64,000 bases of DNA from Blumeriella jaapii (lineage: Eukaryota; Ascomycota; Leotiomycetes; Helotiales; Drepanopezizaceae): the NCBI GenBank assembly GCA_009599575.1, contig VWND01000066.1, forward strand, positions 1-64,000, read 5' to 3'. Under the pieces are notes generated by a model. It was given only the letters and a program-made list of their open reading frames with translations. It was not told the DNA's origin and did no database searches. The position numbers and the translations under genes are program-made. This document shows, piece by piece, positions 11,489 to 24,000 of the stretch (the first letter of the stretch is position 1; each line of letters begins with the position of its first letter).

Positions 11489-13396
11489 TGTGTAAGGTTA
11501 TCTACCCAGCGTTAGAATCGAAGACCATTATCTCCACATCTCATTACCACGAATGCCAAAATGCTCGACATTCCATAACCCAATATTGAAACACAGTTAA
11601 GTTTCCGGTTACTTTCGTTACCATTTCTCGAGTCCCTTATTTCCTGTGTTTTTGGTGTCAACGGATTCGAGCCTTATCCCCGAAGAGCACACCGGAACAG
11701 AATTCCGACTCTTGGTGACTGTCCTGAGTGCCAAAACGGGAGCGCTTTCGGTGAGTTCCCCCAAACGACTTATTATTAGAACATAGCAACGTGAGAGACG
11801 GGCGTTCTGCCCTACGCTTTCCGATGACAGCATTCCGTCCCCAGAAAAATGCATATCCCATGTTGGAGGGATGAGATTCCCTGCAATGCTGCACAAAGTA
11901 CCCTAGCAGGGACACATGTTATGCCCTACAGAACATCGTACATGCTGAGCGCACGGCTGAGCGCCACCGAAAATAGTACATGTCGGCAGTTTGTTTTTAC
12001 TGAGGTCGCTTCGCAGCCAATGGACGTTTACCCGAAGCGAAAGCGCTGAGCCTCTGAACAAATCCTGAGATGAGAGACATTTGTGTCCCCGTCTGCGCTT
12101 AATGCAAGCGCAAAACGCAACAGGCGAAATCTTTCGAGTTTTCTGTCCAAGCTTTGTTTGAAATATCTGGAATATCAAAAACTTTCAACGCAACAGTTTG
12201 CAAAACATTAGACTTTGATGCGTTGATTTTTGGCCGACCTGTTTCGACCGATTGTTTTGATCAAATGATCTTTTTCAATAATCTGTCGTCAACAGATTAA
12301 TTCAATCTAAGCTATAGATATGAACTTTCTTTTTCGCGTGTTTGGCAACATAACAATTTGCTCTAATTGTTTTGTCATTACAATTTTTATGGTGTTTTCA
12401 ATTCGTTAAATTCTCCCACGATGGGCATTATCAGAATTTTAGATACAGGATGAGCTTATTATCTAATGCAGCTTAATCTTTAGTACTTTGGATAGCTCCC
12501 GCCCCCATGTTGCTTGATGCCAGCTACTTCTGCAGTCAGCATGCCTGTCCCCCGTGACCCGCTGAGCTGCCTGCCGGCGGCAGAGGTTGTGAATATCTGC
12601 GCGGATAGCTAAGCCTGAGTTTGGTTCTAAACTTGGAATATGTATCCACATGCTGACAGGTTTTCTCCCTGGAAAAATTAAGCTGAGACTGAAGGGCATG
12701 GGCCAGTGTCCAGATGGCTGTTCCGCCCCCACATGGAACCCAACGTCCCTTCAGGTACCGGTATAGCCACCCCTCCATTTGGAACCTCTTCGCGTCCCGA
12801 CTCAATCCCCGCTACGGTTAAGTCAACCTGTCACCTGTCAGTATCTTTAGTTGGGGCACCAACCCCCAACGTCACTTTGGTTTCCAAGGCAGAAAGGTGA
12901 GATTCGAGCTATCAGAGCTTGAATGTGTGAGATTGCGGAAACCTCTCCAAATTAGTTACTCTGCTCCACACACTGGGTCTAAACCGCACGGAATGTGAAC
13001 TACTTTAGGATCTCGCACATGGTTCTCAGACAGGGTATATGTACGTGAATTCAACTAAGGCACCCAGCTTGTTGTCGCTGACTGGTCTATGTACTTCTCG
13101 CGCTTAACCTTCACGATTACCGAGTCATGGCTGTCCAGCCGCCTCTCTGACAGTACCATATACATTGCCAAATAAGTGGGTTTTGTTGCGCTCCTTCTGA
13201 ATTGCTGATCTGGATCTAAAAGGCAGCTGAACGGCAAAGCAGGCGCGTTCTTCCTTCCGGCTGACAGAAGGCTGAGCAACGTCTGTGCCGATGCCTAAGA
13301 GAGAGTATCCGGATGTAGTAGTACATAACTCACGGTGCTGCCAGTAACTGCTTCCAGTAAACTCACTTGCTACGATTATCCTCTTGCACTATCACC
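11489..13396. other. Intergenic region upstream of the Zn2Cys6 regulator
   Basis: About 1.9 kb without a supportable gene. The part at about 12150-12440 is noticeably AT-richer than its surroundings. Only short reading frames occur and none has introns, domains or codon bias. The last few hundred bases should contain the regulator's promoter, but no specific site was recognised. Confidence 0.5.
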
Positions 13397-15078
13397 ATGT
13401 CTTCCCCGTCAATCCAACCCCAAACCGAAGAGCCATCACCCGTGAAGAGACTGGCTTGTGATCGATGTCACGATCAGAAACTCAGATGTACTCGTCCACA
13501 AGAAGGGGAGACGTGTGTTCGATGTCAAAGGGCGGGCGTGCTCTGCAACGTATCTTTAGCTCAACGCACAGGTCGGCCGCGAAAGTCCTCCAACAATCAA
13601 CCCAAGCCTGAGAGAACAACTGGATCGAATGCATCTGGCTCTGCGACAAGAAGCAGTTCTCAGGATGTAGAGAAGCGGACGGGAATCGTTAGAGCAAACA
13701 GCACAGAGTCGATGCGCGCGGGGGGTTCAGCATCAATGACTTTACCAGATACGAGCATGCTCGTGGCCTGGGATCTCGGGGAATCAGCATTGAACCATTG
13801 CTCATCAGCATCTTCATCTTTTCCAACTCAGCCATACGACCAACCGATGTCGACTGACGAGTATGCCGATTTGTTGGAATGCATCACAGATCAAGCATAC
13901 TTTGATAACATGGATCTCTCGGATTTTTCTGACTGTATGACCAATCCCTTTGGAAATCTGAAGACGCCGCTGACAGATACTTAGCAAACTGTATGCCAGA
14001 CTTGCAGACATTTGAGCCAAATCCGAAGAAGAGGAAGTCGGACCCTCAGTATGGACTTGGGATCTACACAAATCCAGTTTCCATGTCTCCGTCCATTCTG
14101 GATGGCTTTTCAGCTAGGATCTCGTCATTCCCAGACATGGACATGCCCTTGGTCACTCCAGCAGTGACAAACACTTTGTCAGAAACGGACGTGCCAGATC
14201 CGATGAAGACTCCGAGCCTGCTAATCGAACCGACCCACGCCCAGACTCTCTCGAAGCTTCAAGTGGAAATCGATGCCTGCTCAGAAAGTATCACGTGCCA
14301 AGCCCGACGGATGAGCATAGCTTCAACCACCTACAGTTCAGAGAGCCAGAAGCTATCGGAGACCCTTGGCGGCTTGCTTTCCACAGCCGAACGCTTCATC
14401 GACCTGATCACCTGTATCTGCAAGTCCTTCGACAGCATCGTTGCCAGCGGCTGTCCATCTCCCTCGTCGTGGCACCAGCAGGAACAGCAAACCAGCTACT
14501 TTGGAACAAGTGGGACCTTCGCTTCACACTCCCGCAGTAACTCATCAAAGAGCCTAGATTGCAACCTCCTGGGGCCAGCACCTGACAGCCGAGCTCTCAG
14601 CACGTCGACTTTCTACACCATGCTGAAGTGCCACGTCCGCCTCCTCTCCGCCTACGACACTACGCTGGACTCGATAGCCTCCCGGCTCCTAGAACTGGAC
14701 GACCTGGACATCAAAGCCAGCTCGCTCACCTCCGCGCTCTCCATCGGCTCTTTCATCGTGCCCTTTGGCGCCATCATCGAGACCTTGCTCTATCTGCAAG
14801 TCATCTCCCACCAGCTGGACCGTCTGAAGACCGCTCTGCACGGAAACTTGTGTAAGCTGCAGCCGCAGAGGCAGCCGCAGGGATTGCGATCCCTTCCCTC
14901 GCGATTAGGGCTGTGCAGACAGGGGCGGAGTCCCAGCGTGAGCATGGTCGACTTCAAGCTCGAGGAAATCGAAGAGAGAGAAAAGGCTCTACAGATGAAG
15001 CTGCTGCGCATCGAGAACTTGGCGGAGAGCTCGAAGCGAGGCCAGATCAACGGGGAGGGCCTCGCGAGTTGGGCGTGA
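13397..15078 (+). CDS. Zn2Cys6 transcription factor with AflR-like C-terminal region
   Basis: Two exons are proposed, join(13397..13934,13985..15078), giving 543 residues. Removing the intron (donor GTATGA, branch CTGAC at 13970) is required to join the two frames. A second acceptor at 13999 is also in phase, giving 538 residues. The binuclear zinc cluster lies at residues 21-50 with spacing C-x2-C-x6-C-x8-C-x2-C-x6-C, followed by a basic linker (GRPRK). The second half has the long helical region around LSKLQVEIDACSESI and YTMLKCHVRLLSAYD that recalls the aflatoxin-regulatory-protein domain of cluster-specific regulators. It likely binds CGG-type half sites in the nucleus. It is the only regulator in the window and lies about 6 kb from the 3' end of the PKS-NRPS, so it is a candidate pathway regulator; this is context, not proof. 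Confidence 0.85.
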
Positions 15079-16536
15079 GCCTCTGGATTTGGCTTTGAGA
15101 TTTACCGTCCACTGTACTGGGAGCGACTTGGAGGAGAGATTGATGAATTATGCCTGTGTTGTTGGTCCCTGGAGCGAACATACATACACACATACATACC
15201 CCCTGCCTATTTACCCGCGTTAGAACGTATATATATACATGGCACAAGTCACAGAATCCAAAATCCTTCATTGCGCTTGCTTTTCGAACACTACCTATCA
15301 ACCGCCGATTTTCCAGCCGAAAATCCGCACGGCGCTTCCGTGGTGTGATGCGTAGCCGCTGCGCGTCTGGGCCGGTCAACAACGCCAGGGCTAAGCGAGC
15401 GGGCCCCATGGCTCCCTCTCGGTTGGCACTCACATGTGGCATCAACCACACCTCCCAGCAGAGCCAGCGATAGGCTACGTGCCACAAACTGACATGCGCT
15501 GAAGCCCGACGGCGAAGGACGTGCCGCGCACCTACAGTACAGAGAGCCTCTCCGTCTATGTATAGGATGTAAGCGCCCAGCTGCGGGGGCCAGCAGCGTC
15601 TCGAGAGGAGGCGTTTTCGGATCTCAGCCACTGAGTGAGTGTGGCTCGTACCCCAGGCGCCGGTGCAAGCAGTGGCATTTCGTACTAACCCCACCGCGTC
15701 GAACCCCGGTGTTGTTCGGGCTTTGCGATGTGGCACACTCGCTGACAACGTGTTCCGATTCTCTGGGTGTACCGGAGATCCTATCGTTGGGAAGGGAGGG
15801 TCATGTGGCCAAGATCTTGGATCTCGGGTTGGAAAAACTTGCGTGCTACTACTGTACTGTACATATATACATACATACATCGTACCATCGCCAACCGATT
15901 GTCCCCCCTTTCCCACCCCGCCGTTGTACGTAGCATGATCGGTGTGCCTAAATTTTGTGTTCTGGTGTCTCCGTGACTTGCTCATCGATAGGCTTTTCAA
16001 CGGCCTGGTTTCATGTGGCTTTCGGACAAAGGGAAGAAGTGGCAAGCTGAGGGTTGGTTATCTGTTTAGTTTTAATCTCCACGAAATCGAGACAATAGAA
16101 TGTTGATAAGTGGCATGGTAGCGAGTGGCGACGCTAAGCCTGGCTAGTTTCCAAGTCTTCCGAGCAGTACTGACCAGCGAGAATGTAAGATACCATGTTT
16201 CCTCTCTCTCATTTTTCATTCCTTTCGTCAGTCGTGTGAGAGTTTACGTGATGATCCGAAGTCAGGGGCTAAGAAAATCCGGTGTGTTACCCAATCTTTG
16301 AACGCCGTTTGTTAGCCGCGCAGTCAAGATCACACAGATGCCCCCCCAAAAAATGTGCTGGTTCAGAACATTCGGTTCATTTCTTCGCTGATTACGCAAC
16401 ATAGTGACATATCCTATCCAAAGCAAGTCTAGAAACGCTTGATCCCAGTCTAACACACCCACGTCCCCCAGAAACCCAAACCGAGCATGAAAAATTGGTC
16501 TTGTAAGCACCACGTCCCCGAAAAGGGCGAGACCAT
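15079..16536. other. Convergent intergenic region
   Basis: It lies between the stops of the regulator and the pepsin-fold gene. Long open frames on both strands (up to 332 codons on the minus strand, 15047-16045) overlap each other and show no domain, intron or codon signal. TACATACA-type microsatellites occur near 15178-15200 and 15865-15880, with a TACTGTACTGTACA motif at about 15848. Confidence 0.5.
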
Positions 16537-17994
16537 CTACTTGAGCAGCTTCGGATTCAGAGGAGTCAATCCAACCTTGTTGGTGGAATAGTCAAACTGA
16601 AGATACGTCCTGCTCAGCACCTGCAGCCCAAAGAAAGTCTGGGCCCCATCCACGGGTCGATCCCACACGCGAGCATTCAAGAGGCATTTCCCTGGCATGA
16701 GAGTCGTGTCGATGTACTGCTGCGGAGTCGACGAGATCTTCTGCTTGCGCCCGATCTCGTAGAAGATGGTCGGGAAGCTCTTGATCTTGCGGCACGGAAC
16801 CTCGTGGAGGCCGCCGGCGCCGGGGTTGACGGGCGACGTGCCGGGGAGGTTGAAGACGTCGAGCGGCGTCGCGCCCGTCCGGTTGACGAGGTAGCGGAAG
16901 GCGTCCCAGGGCATGGGCGCGCCGTGGCCGAACTTGTCCTCGTCCCAGATGGCAATGGGCTCGATGGCGTCGCACTTGGCGTTGCGGGAGGTGGCGTTGT
17001 AGTTGGGGGAGTTGGTCGCCTTGAGGGAGAACGGCTTGCGGTCGATCCAGAAGCCGGTCCAGGTCGATGACCAGTAGTTGGTGCGGGAGGGGCTGAGGGA
17101 GAGGTGCTCGCCGGAGTTGATGCAGTCGTCGACGACGATGTCGTGGAAGATGGTGTCCTTGGGGTTGTGGACGGTCTCGTCGGTGCCGCCGAGCACGGTC
17201 ATGTAGTCTTGGCCGTGGCAGGACCTGGAGTCCTTCAGCTGCTCGCACATGTGCCATCCCATGACTGAGTTCAGAATACCGCCCTTGTAGAATTGATAGG
17301 GAGCGGAGAAGAACGTCTCGTTCATGCCTTTGAGCACGGGAGCGAAGCCGAAGACGCCCCCGATGTCAAAGGCGACTGGGATTGGGTGGGTGAGGTTGGT
17401 ATTCTGCATCACGGTATCTTTCATGCACTTTTGGCTACCATCAACCTCGCTATTGAAGCATATCGTGTCCTTGCCGAAAGCCACGATGAACGGAACCCCA
17501 GGGGTATAGTCTGTGCCGTTGAAAGTTTGCTGCTTGTTGGTGGTATTTTTGAACGTCGAAGACTTAACGTTGTCGAAGTATTGCTGGCCCTGAGGGATGC
17601 ATTTCTCCACGCTGTGAACACCTGCACAGTCTGGAGTGTCTACATAGCGAAAAAGTCAGCCATTAATCATTATACCAACACTTTGAACAGATGATCCAAA
17701 ACCCCGCTAGAGGCAAAAAGCAAACAGAAGGTTCGACAATGAATATCTCTAACACATACGAATCCAGGTTGACTGCCAAGTCCAGTCGCTTAGCAGACCC
17801 ATAGACTGAGGAGGATTTCCAACAGTGAGATTCATGATAGCCCCATGAGTCGACTCCGTCCCAGGCAAATAGATCTTTTTGCGGTCCCCATTTGGCTTCG
17901 GATAGCGGTTCTCAGCCGGGATTGCGAATGCCGAGCTAGCAAGAAGGACAGACACGAGAGAAGTCTCTAGGACGGAAAAGGTTGATTTTACCAT
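16537..17994 (-). CDS. Secreted pepsin-fold (A1 family) protein, probably catalytically inactive
   Basis: The structure is complement(join(16537..17639,17760..17994)), 445 residues. The single intron (120 nt, donor GTATGT, branch GCTGAC, acceptor TAG) joins ATT-C to AC. A signal peptide is clear (MVKSTFSVLETSLVSVLLASSAFA). The fold is recognisable from VGNPPQSMGLLSDWTW near residue 55 and from the C-terminal TFFGLQVLSRTYLQFDY followed by K.GLTPL, the usual end of fungal aspartyl proteases. Where active enzymes have the first DTG the sequence reads DWTW, and no second DTG/DSG is seen in the C-terminal lobe (FPTIFYEIG lies in that area). Several N-x-S/T sites suggest N-glycosylation. It is therefore probably a secreted pseudoprotease; such fungal paralogues are known, without a settled role. 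Confidence 0.82.
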
Positions 17995-20053
17995 TGTTGA
18001 AACCGGCAAAAATGAGTTCCAAAACCAGAAAGCGAGGGTGCAAGGTGGCAATAATGCTTATGAAGAAGAGGCAGAACAAGATAGAAGTCAGGCCAGGATG
18101 CTGTGCTGTGTAGAAGGGGTAAGAGAATTGAGTCGCTGCTTGTGATGCCGCACCGCATTTCAGACGAAATCTCTCTGTTAAATATCTCGTCCTTTTCAAA
18201 GGCGTCCGCGTCTCGTAAGCTTCTAACGGTCAACAACTTGCCGATGGTCTCATTTCGGGGACTGGAAAATGCTTGGCAGCGTAGATTCAATGTTTTGGGA
18301 GTGCTCAGCCCCAAGGCCGAAGGCGCTGTAGACATTCGCTTAGACCCAAGCAGCGCAGCCGAACCTCCCAGCCGTTTCCGAAACGCGCCGAAATGCCCGC
18401 AAAACTTGTTGAGTCTGCTGCACATAGTGTTCATAGAAACGCTGACTGCCACTTGTCTACACTCGACCTCAGATGGTGCGAGAGGTACCTGGACTGCTTG
18501 ACAAGGTGGAAAGCCTTGGCGAGATCTTCAGTTTCGGATGATTGCACCGCGAACGCACAGCATAACTTGCCGATGCTTCATCACGCAGGGACCGAGCGAT
18601 GGGTTTTTTTTTATCTCAGGTATCAAGTGAGCGAGTGCATTGTCGATTATCAGATGCAGACAGAAGCTACCTTAGGATGACCAAGATGAGAGTTCGGCTT
18701 TTGGAAGCATCAATTTGGCAGGCGCAACACCTAATCGATAATTCATGAACCAATCTCTCTCTGTAGTAGGCAAATGTCATCAACCGAACAAAAGACGGCA
18801 AGGAGTACCTACGCCCCGTAGCTGCTTTTGCGACGGGAAAAGAGATAGATTCGTTGAATGTCAATTTCTGTACTGATATGAATTCACTACACAAGTGTCT
18901 TGTGAAGCCCAAAACCACTAGCAAGAAACTTTTCATAATGCCTCTTCGCCAAAGCTACGAGAGACGAAAGTTAGCGGAGAATAAAATAGATTGACCAAGG
19001 GGCGCGAAAACTTTGCGAACGCAACAGTAAAGTCCGTCCCAAAAAGGGCGTTGACCGTTTGTTGATGTTGTTCAAATTTTGGTGGGGTGGAAAGAACGTG
19101 CGTGATGTGAAAGTAGTGCGATGGTAGGAGGAAAAAAAAGAGACAAAACATTTTAATCATATCATACGAAAACGCTCTACAATCGATACAATAAATCGTT
19201 TTGGCGGGGGGTTTAGAATTTTGGCCAATAGGAATGTCTTTCTACGGAGTGGCAAGACTGCACCGCAGTCACGTGTACGAATCACAACATGATGTACAGT
19301 ACAGTACCTGGTAGCTACAGCAAATCTCTATCCGCACGATATAGCTAAACGTGCTCCTCAAACATCAGCAATCACAGGACTACATTTCAACTTCTAATCG
19401 TATGCCCTTTCTCGATCCCCCCCCTCCCCCCGACTTTCAAACTATCCGAGAATTCTTTTTCTTTCCCAGCTCCAAAGCGACCAGCGAGCCGTGGGCACGT
19501 ACTGCAGGTGAGCCTCGCGCCGTAGAAGCACCCCAGCCTCAAGCGCGCTCCGTGCAATAGTAAGATGGAGGCTCACCATGCACGTGTCCCGGAGACGGCG
19601 AAAAGCAGAACGGGTTCTGTGCAGCCGGACGTCCTTCGCAAACGGGCATGAGAGGGAAATCCTCCCAGTGAAGTACCGTACCAAGGACTGTACAGTATTT
19701 GGTATACAAAATTAGGGGAAGTCAAAGATGCTTCGTTCATCGTGCCCTAACGGCGGTTTATGTAGTTGTAGATGTTCTAATACTGTGGAAGGTGCGAGCC
19801 TTCGAATATGGAAGATGACGTTGGTGACTTGTGATCATCTCGATATTACAATTCTTCCCGCATATTTAAGGATGCTCTATGCTTGCCTATGTTTAGGTAC
19901 CTATGTAACAGTACTGTAGAGCTCGCATCCCTCTCCGATTATAAAACTGCGGAATTTCCTACCGTGGACTAAATTCGTCCGAGGCGTGCGCGGACAAAAA
20001 TAGGCTTGGCTATAGACTCAAACCCCACAAACATTGGTATCCGGTGGCGCAGA

Positions 20054-20087
20054 TGGCATAGTGGTTGCACTCTGTAAGATTCAATCC
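20054..20087 (+). other. tRNA-like Pol III A-box and degenerate B-box
   Basis: TGGCATAGTGG (20054-20064) fits the internal A-box consensus exactly, and GATTCAATCC (20078-20087) is close to the B-box GGTTCGANTCC. The 13-nt gap is far too short for a tRNA, so this is not a tRNA gene. It could be the head of a tRNA-derived short interspersed element with an internal deletion. Confidence 0.3.
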
Positions 20088-20135
20088 GGTGTGCTGGGAA
20101 ATGATGAGTCGGTCAGCAAAAAAGAAAAACACACT

Positions 20136-20278
20136 TACGACAAGCGGATCAAAATGAAAACCCATCTCGCAGGCTTTTCTTCCCCCGCTTCGGTGGGGGT
20201 TTGTTATATACGACAAGCGGATCAAAATGAAAACCCATTTCAAAGGCTTTTCTTCCCCCACTTCGGTGGGGGTTTGTT
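20136..20278 (+). repeat. Tandem duplication of a 73-bp unit containing a UUCG-capped stem-loop
   Basis: Two head-to-tail copies begin with TACGACAAGCGGATCAAAAT (20136 and 20209). Each holds an 18-nt perfect hairpin with a TTCG loop, at 20182-20199 and 20255-20272. Stem position 6 is G-T in the first copy and A-T in the second, so pairing is kept. A T-rich tract follows the second hairpin, giving a terminator-like look. Other differences between the copies are mostly transitions. Confidence 0.7.
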
Positions 20279-21093
20279 TTGTTAAATTTTTTTTTTTTTA
20301 ATTTTAATTTATGTTTTAAAAATTTTTTTGGTCATCTTTTTTGAAAGGACGGTAAAGCAGTTATCAACGCAATTAGGAACGGATGGCTATTCACTGGACT
20401 TAAACTTATTTATTAAACAAATGCTTGTGGCGTGGTGTAGTTAAAAAAAAAGTGCAGGCCGGAATGGCGCTTTGTGATTAATAAAAAGTTGAAGAAATGA
20501 AAACAGGGCTTAGAATACAAATCAAAGATACCGTACAAAGGGATGTTCCTCAGGGACGGAGAAATGCCAGAAGAAGCAAAGAAGCGTCCTTATCACGCGA
20601 TGCGTATAAGCTGAGAGTCCTCGCACCTTCATGAAAACAAGATGTAAGTAAGTCAACTCAACCTGTATGTAGGTATACAGTACAGTAACGCAACTTCACC
20701 TCCATCCGCGGAATCTAACGGGCCAGGGCTACCAGCACGAACATCCCATGCGGTATAAGCGAACATGATGATCAAGAACATTCTATTCTAGCGATCTATC
20801 TAAATTGGGTACGTTCGAATCTCGACATGCACCGCGTTTCTCCAAGCAAGAGCAGAGATCCTCTCCGGTCCCGACTCCATCATCGAGAGTCCGCTCAAGC
20901 GTGTACCCCTTCCAAAAGAAAAGACACCAAGGGCGACCATCAGCGCCATCCTAACATTCAAGGGAAGTACAAAGCGAATACCAGAGTGTCTATCCCACGC
21001 CAAAACTCCATCTCATGCATCGTATGTATGCAGACAGTAGAAAGAGCCGAAAAGAAGAGAGGAACAACAAAAAGAAGAAACAGGACCAAAAGC

Positions 21094-24000
21094 TCAGAAG
21101 CGCCTCCGGCTCAACGTCTTCAAGCTCGCCGTGCCTCCGCTATTCTTCAGCACCTCCCTAATGAGCGAGCCCAGGCCGACCGACAGGCCCGCCTTCTGCA
21201 CCTCCTCAACCCACTCATCCAGCTCCAGCACGGCCAGCTTCCGGCCAAACTTGTTCTCGAGATACGCGCCCAGCTCCCGGATGCGGATGCGGTCGTCGCC
21301 GCAGTGGTTCTTGACCACGGCGGCGGCGCCGGAGCCGTGGCCGCCGCGCGAGAAGAGCGCGTTGACGAGCATGTAGCCGATCTCCGTGACCTCGACGAAC
21401 TGCATGTGGCCGTCGATGCCGGGCGTGCGTGGCACGGCGCCGATGCGCAGCGAGTACTCGAGAATGTTGGCCGTCATGTTGACGCTGGCGGCGCCTTCGC
21501 CGAGGATGTTGGACGGGCGGTGGACCCAGACTGGCAGGCCGCACTGCGAGGCGGCCGCGAGGAGGTATTTCTCGCTGGCCCATTTGGACGCCGCGTAGCC
21601 CATGCTGCCGTCGAGGGGGGGCGGGAAGTCCGGGATGAAGCGCTCGCCGAGATCTTGCTCGGGGATGAAGGACGCCACGCCTGCGGTGCTCACGAAGTGC
21701 AGGGGCATCTTGCGCACCATGGCGAGTCGTACGAGCTCTTTGGTGGACTGGACGTTGGATGCCGAGAGAGACTTGTAGGACTTGAGGAAGGAGACGTCGC
21801 ATCCGTTGTGGATGATGCGGTCGGCTTTCTTGGAAAGTTCGATGAACTGCGCTTCCGTGAGACCAAGACGCTCGGATGCGAGATCGCCATAGTATTTTGC
21901 AATCTTGGATGAGGCGATGGGAAGAGAGCGGGAGGTCTGACCATCGGAGAGGCGGATGGCGATGCAATGGACTTTGCCTACCCGCTCGTCGGCTACCAGT
22001 TCGCGAAGGATCTGGGTACCGAGGAAACCCGTTGCGCCTGTCAGAATGACTTCAACGTAAGAGCGCGAGACAGGGCGGAGGCCAACTGAATGTGGTGAAG
22101 ATTCGAACAGTCTGGAGTCGAGAGCCGTTTCAGAGTCCCAGTCAATGGCTGTGGTGGTTTCGACTTGAGAGACGGCGTCGATTTGCGCGGCCATAGATTC
22201 GAGCGTACTGGATTGAAAGAGGGTATAGAGGGCAATGTTGGCGTTAAAGGTGTCCCGGATCCTGGCTTGAACATTGACAAGCAGCATCGAATTTCCGCCG
22301 AGGACGAAGAAGTCCGAGCTTCCGTGGACACCGGCGGCTGAGACGCCGGCTGGCAAGCAGCCGGCCCAGATGTCCTTGAGAGAGGCTTCAGTCATGGTGA
22401 GGTCGATGGGTGTAGAGCTGTCAATATCTTGGTGTGATGGTAGGTCGAGGCTAGCAAGTGCCCGCATATCAATCTTGCCGTTTGGCGTTCTGGGCAGAGC
22501 ATCGATCGCAACGAAGGTATTTGGTATCATGCTAGATGGGAGTGGCAAGCCCGCGAGGAATTTCCTGGTATCGGGAATTTCGTGGCCGAGTACTGCAAAT
22601 GCAACAAGGAAGGCATTGTCACCGTCCCCACGTAGGCAGACTGCAGCTTCAGTTATCGCACCCTTGGATTCTCGAATGAGGGTGGAGCGGATGTCGTCGA
22701 GTTCGATGCGAACGCCACGTAGTTTTACCTGGTTATCACCGGCGATGCGTCCCAGGAAGACAAATCGTCCATCTGGTAGCATCTTGGCCCTATCGCCGGT
22801 GCGATACATGCGATTCCACCCCTTGGACAGGTCTGCGTCGGATGCGAACGGATCTGGGACCCATTTGGCTGCCGTCAATTCTGTCTGGCCAAGATAGCCT
22901 TGAGAAATGCTCGCACCGCCACAGACCATCTCACCCGGAAAGCCGATCGGAACGGGATTGAGGTTGTCGTCAAGGATATAGGTCGAATAGTTGGGGAGGG
23001 ATGACCCGACGATCATGTTCTGGTCGCTGGCCGTTGGGTCCCGGAGAGGAATCTCCCAGGCCGAATTGATGATGGTGATTTCTGTCGGTCCGCAGGAGTT
23101 GAGAAGCCGGAGGCTGGGCAAGTTGATCTTTTGAAATTGCTGGATAATGGCACTAGTAAGTGGCTCACCGCACGAAAATGCTGTACGCCATGCCGTGAGC
23201 TGCTTCAGTAGTGCTGGGTCCTGGCGGAGGATGAGAGCATAGACCGATGGAGTCACGATTGTATATGTGACTTCATGTTTAATCATGAGGTTGACAAGTT
23301 CCATGGGATCAGTTCTGGTCTGGAGGGATGCGACGACCAGCTTTCCTTGGGATGCGATGAATTGCAGCATCTGAGCGAGAGAAAGATCGAAGCCAAGGTT
23401 AGTCGGCTGCAGGATGACTTCTCGGCCGATGTCCCACTCGATGTTGACACCGTAGATGTGATTGACGAAGTTCGAGTTGGTGAGGAGCGTGCCCTTGGGT
23501 GTACCTGTGGTGCCTGAAGTATAAATGACACAAGCCGTCTCATGTGGTTTTGACATGTCCTCAGTGTAGTAGTTGTATCTTCCGTCTATGTCAGAAATCT
23601 TGAAGATGTGACGGTTGGGAGCGCGAAAGGTTCGATGTGCTGTAGTCCAGGTCTGCTCATCGCAGATAATGGCAGCGGGCTTACAGTCGTTAACGATAAG
23701 CTCAAGTCGAGCAGCTGGATTAGATGGATCCAGCGGGACATAGATTGCTCCAATCCGGAGGACGGCAAGCCAGTAGCAAACACTCAGTGCGCCAGGTTCG
23801 CAGTTCACACCAACGAAATCTTGAGGTTTGACGTCCAGCATCAAAAGATGGGCGGAAATGGTGCCGACCCATGAAGCCATTTCGACCCAGGACAATTGGC
23901 CGCCGACATTGTCAACAACGGCGATGTTTTTTGAGCGAGCTTTGACTGCCCAATCGAACATTCTGTTGATGGTAATGGATTGATCAATGTCCACTCGCGG

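Larger units (their letters stand above)
17995..21093. other. 3.1 kb non-coding region downstream of the PKS-NRPS
   Basis: No gene is supported. The region holds TACAGTAC-type motifs (about 19294, 19690, 19908, 20673), a tRNA-like A/B-box pair with a duplicated stem-loop (20054-20278, listed separately), and long T/A runs just after 20280. The left end should carry the promoter of the pepsin-fold gene and the right end the 3' UTR of the synthase. Confidence 0.5.

Noticed and set aside
15047..16045. 332-codon minus-strand reading frame
   Set aside because: It overlaps other long frames on both strands, has no domain, intron or codon bias, and runs through the 3' flanks of two convergent genes.
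20041..20100. tRNA gene
   Set aside because: A- and B-box-like words are only 13 nt apart, so no cloverleaf can be folded. No other tRNA was found in the window.
20827..21912. 361-codon plus-strand frame
   Set aside because: It is the antisense shadow of the PKS-NRPS reductase domain plus the downstream flank.
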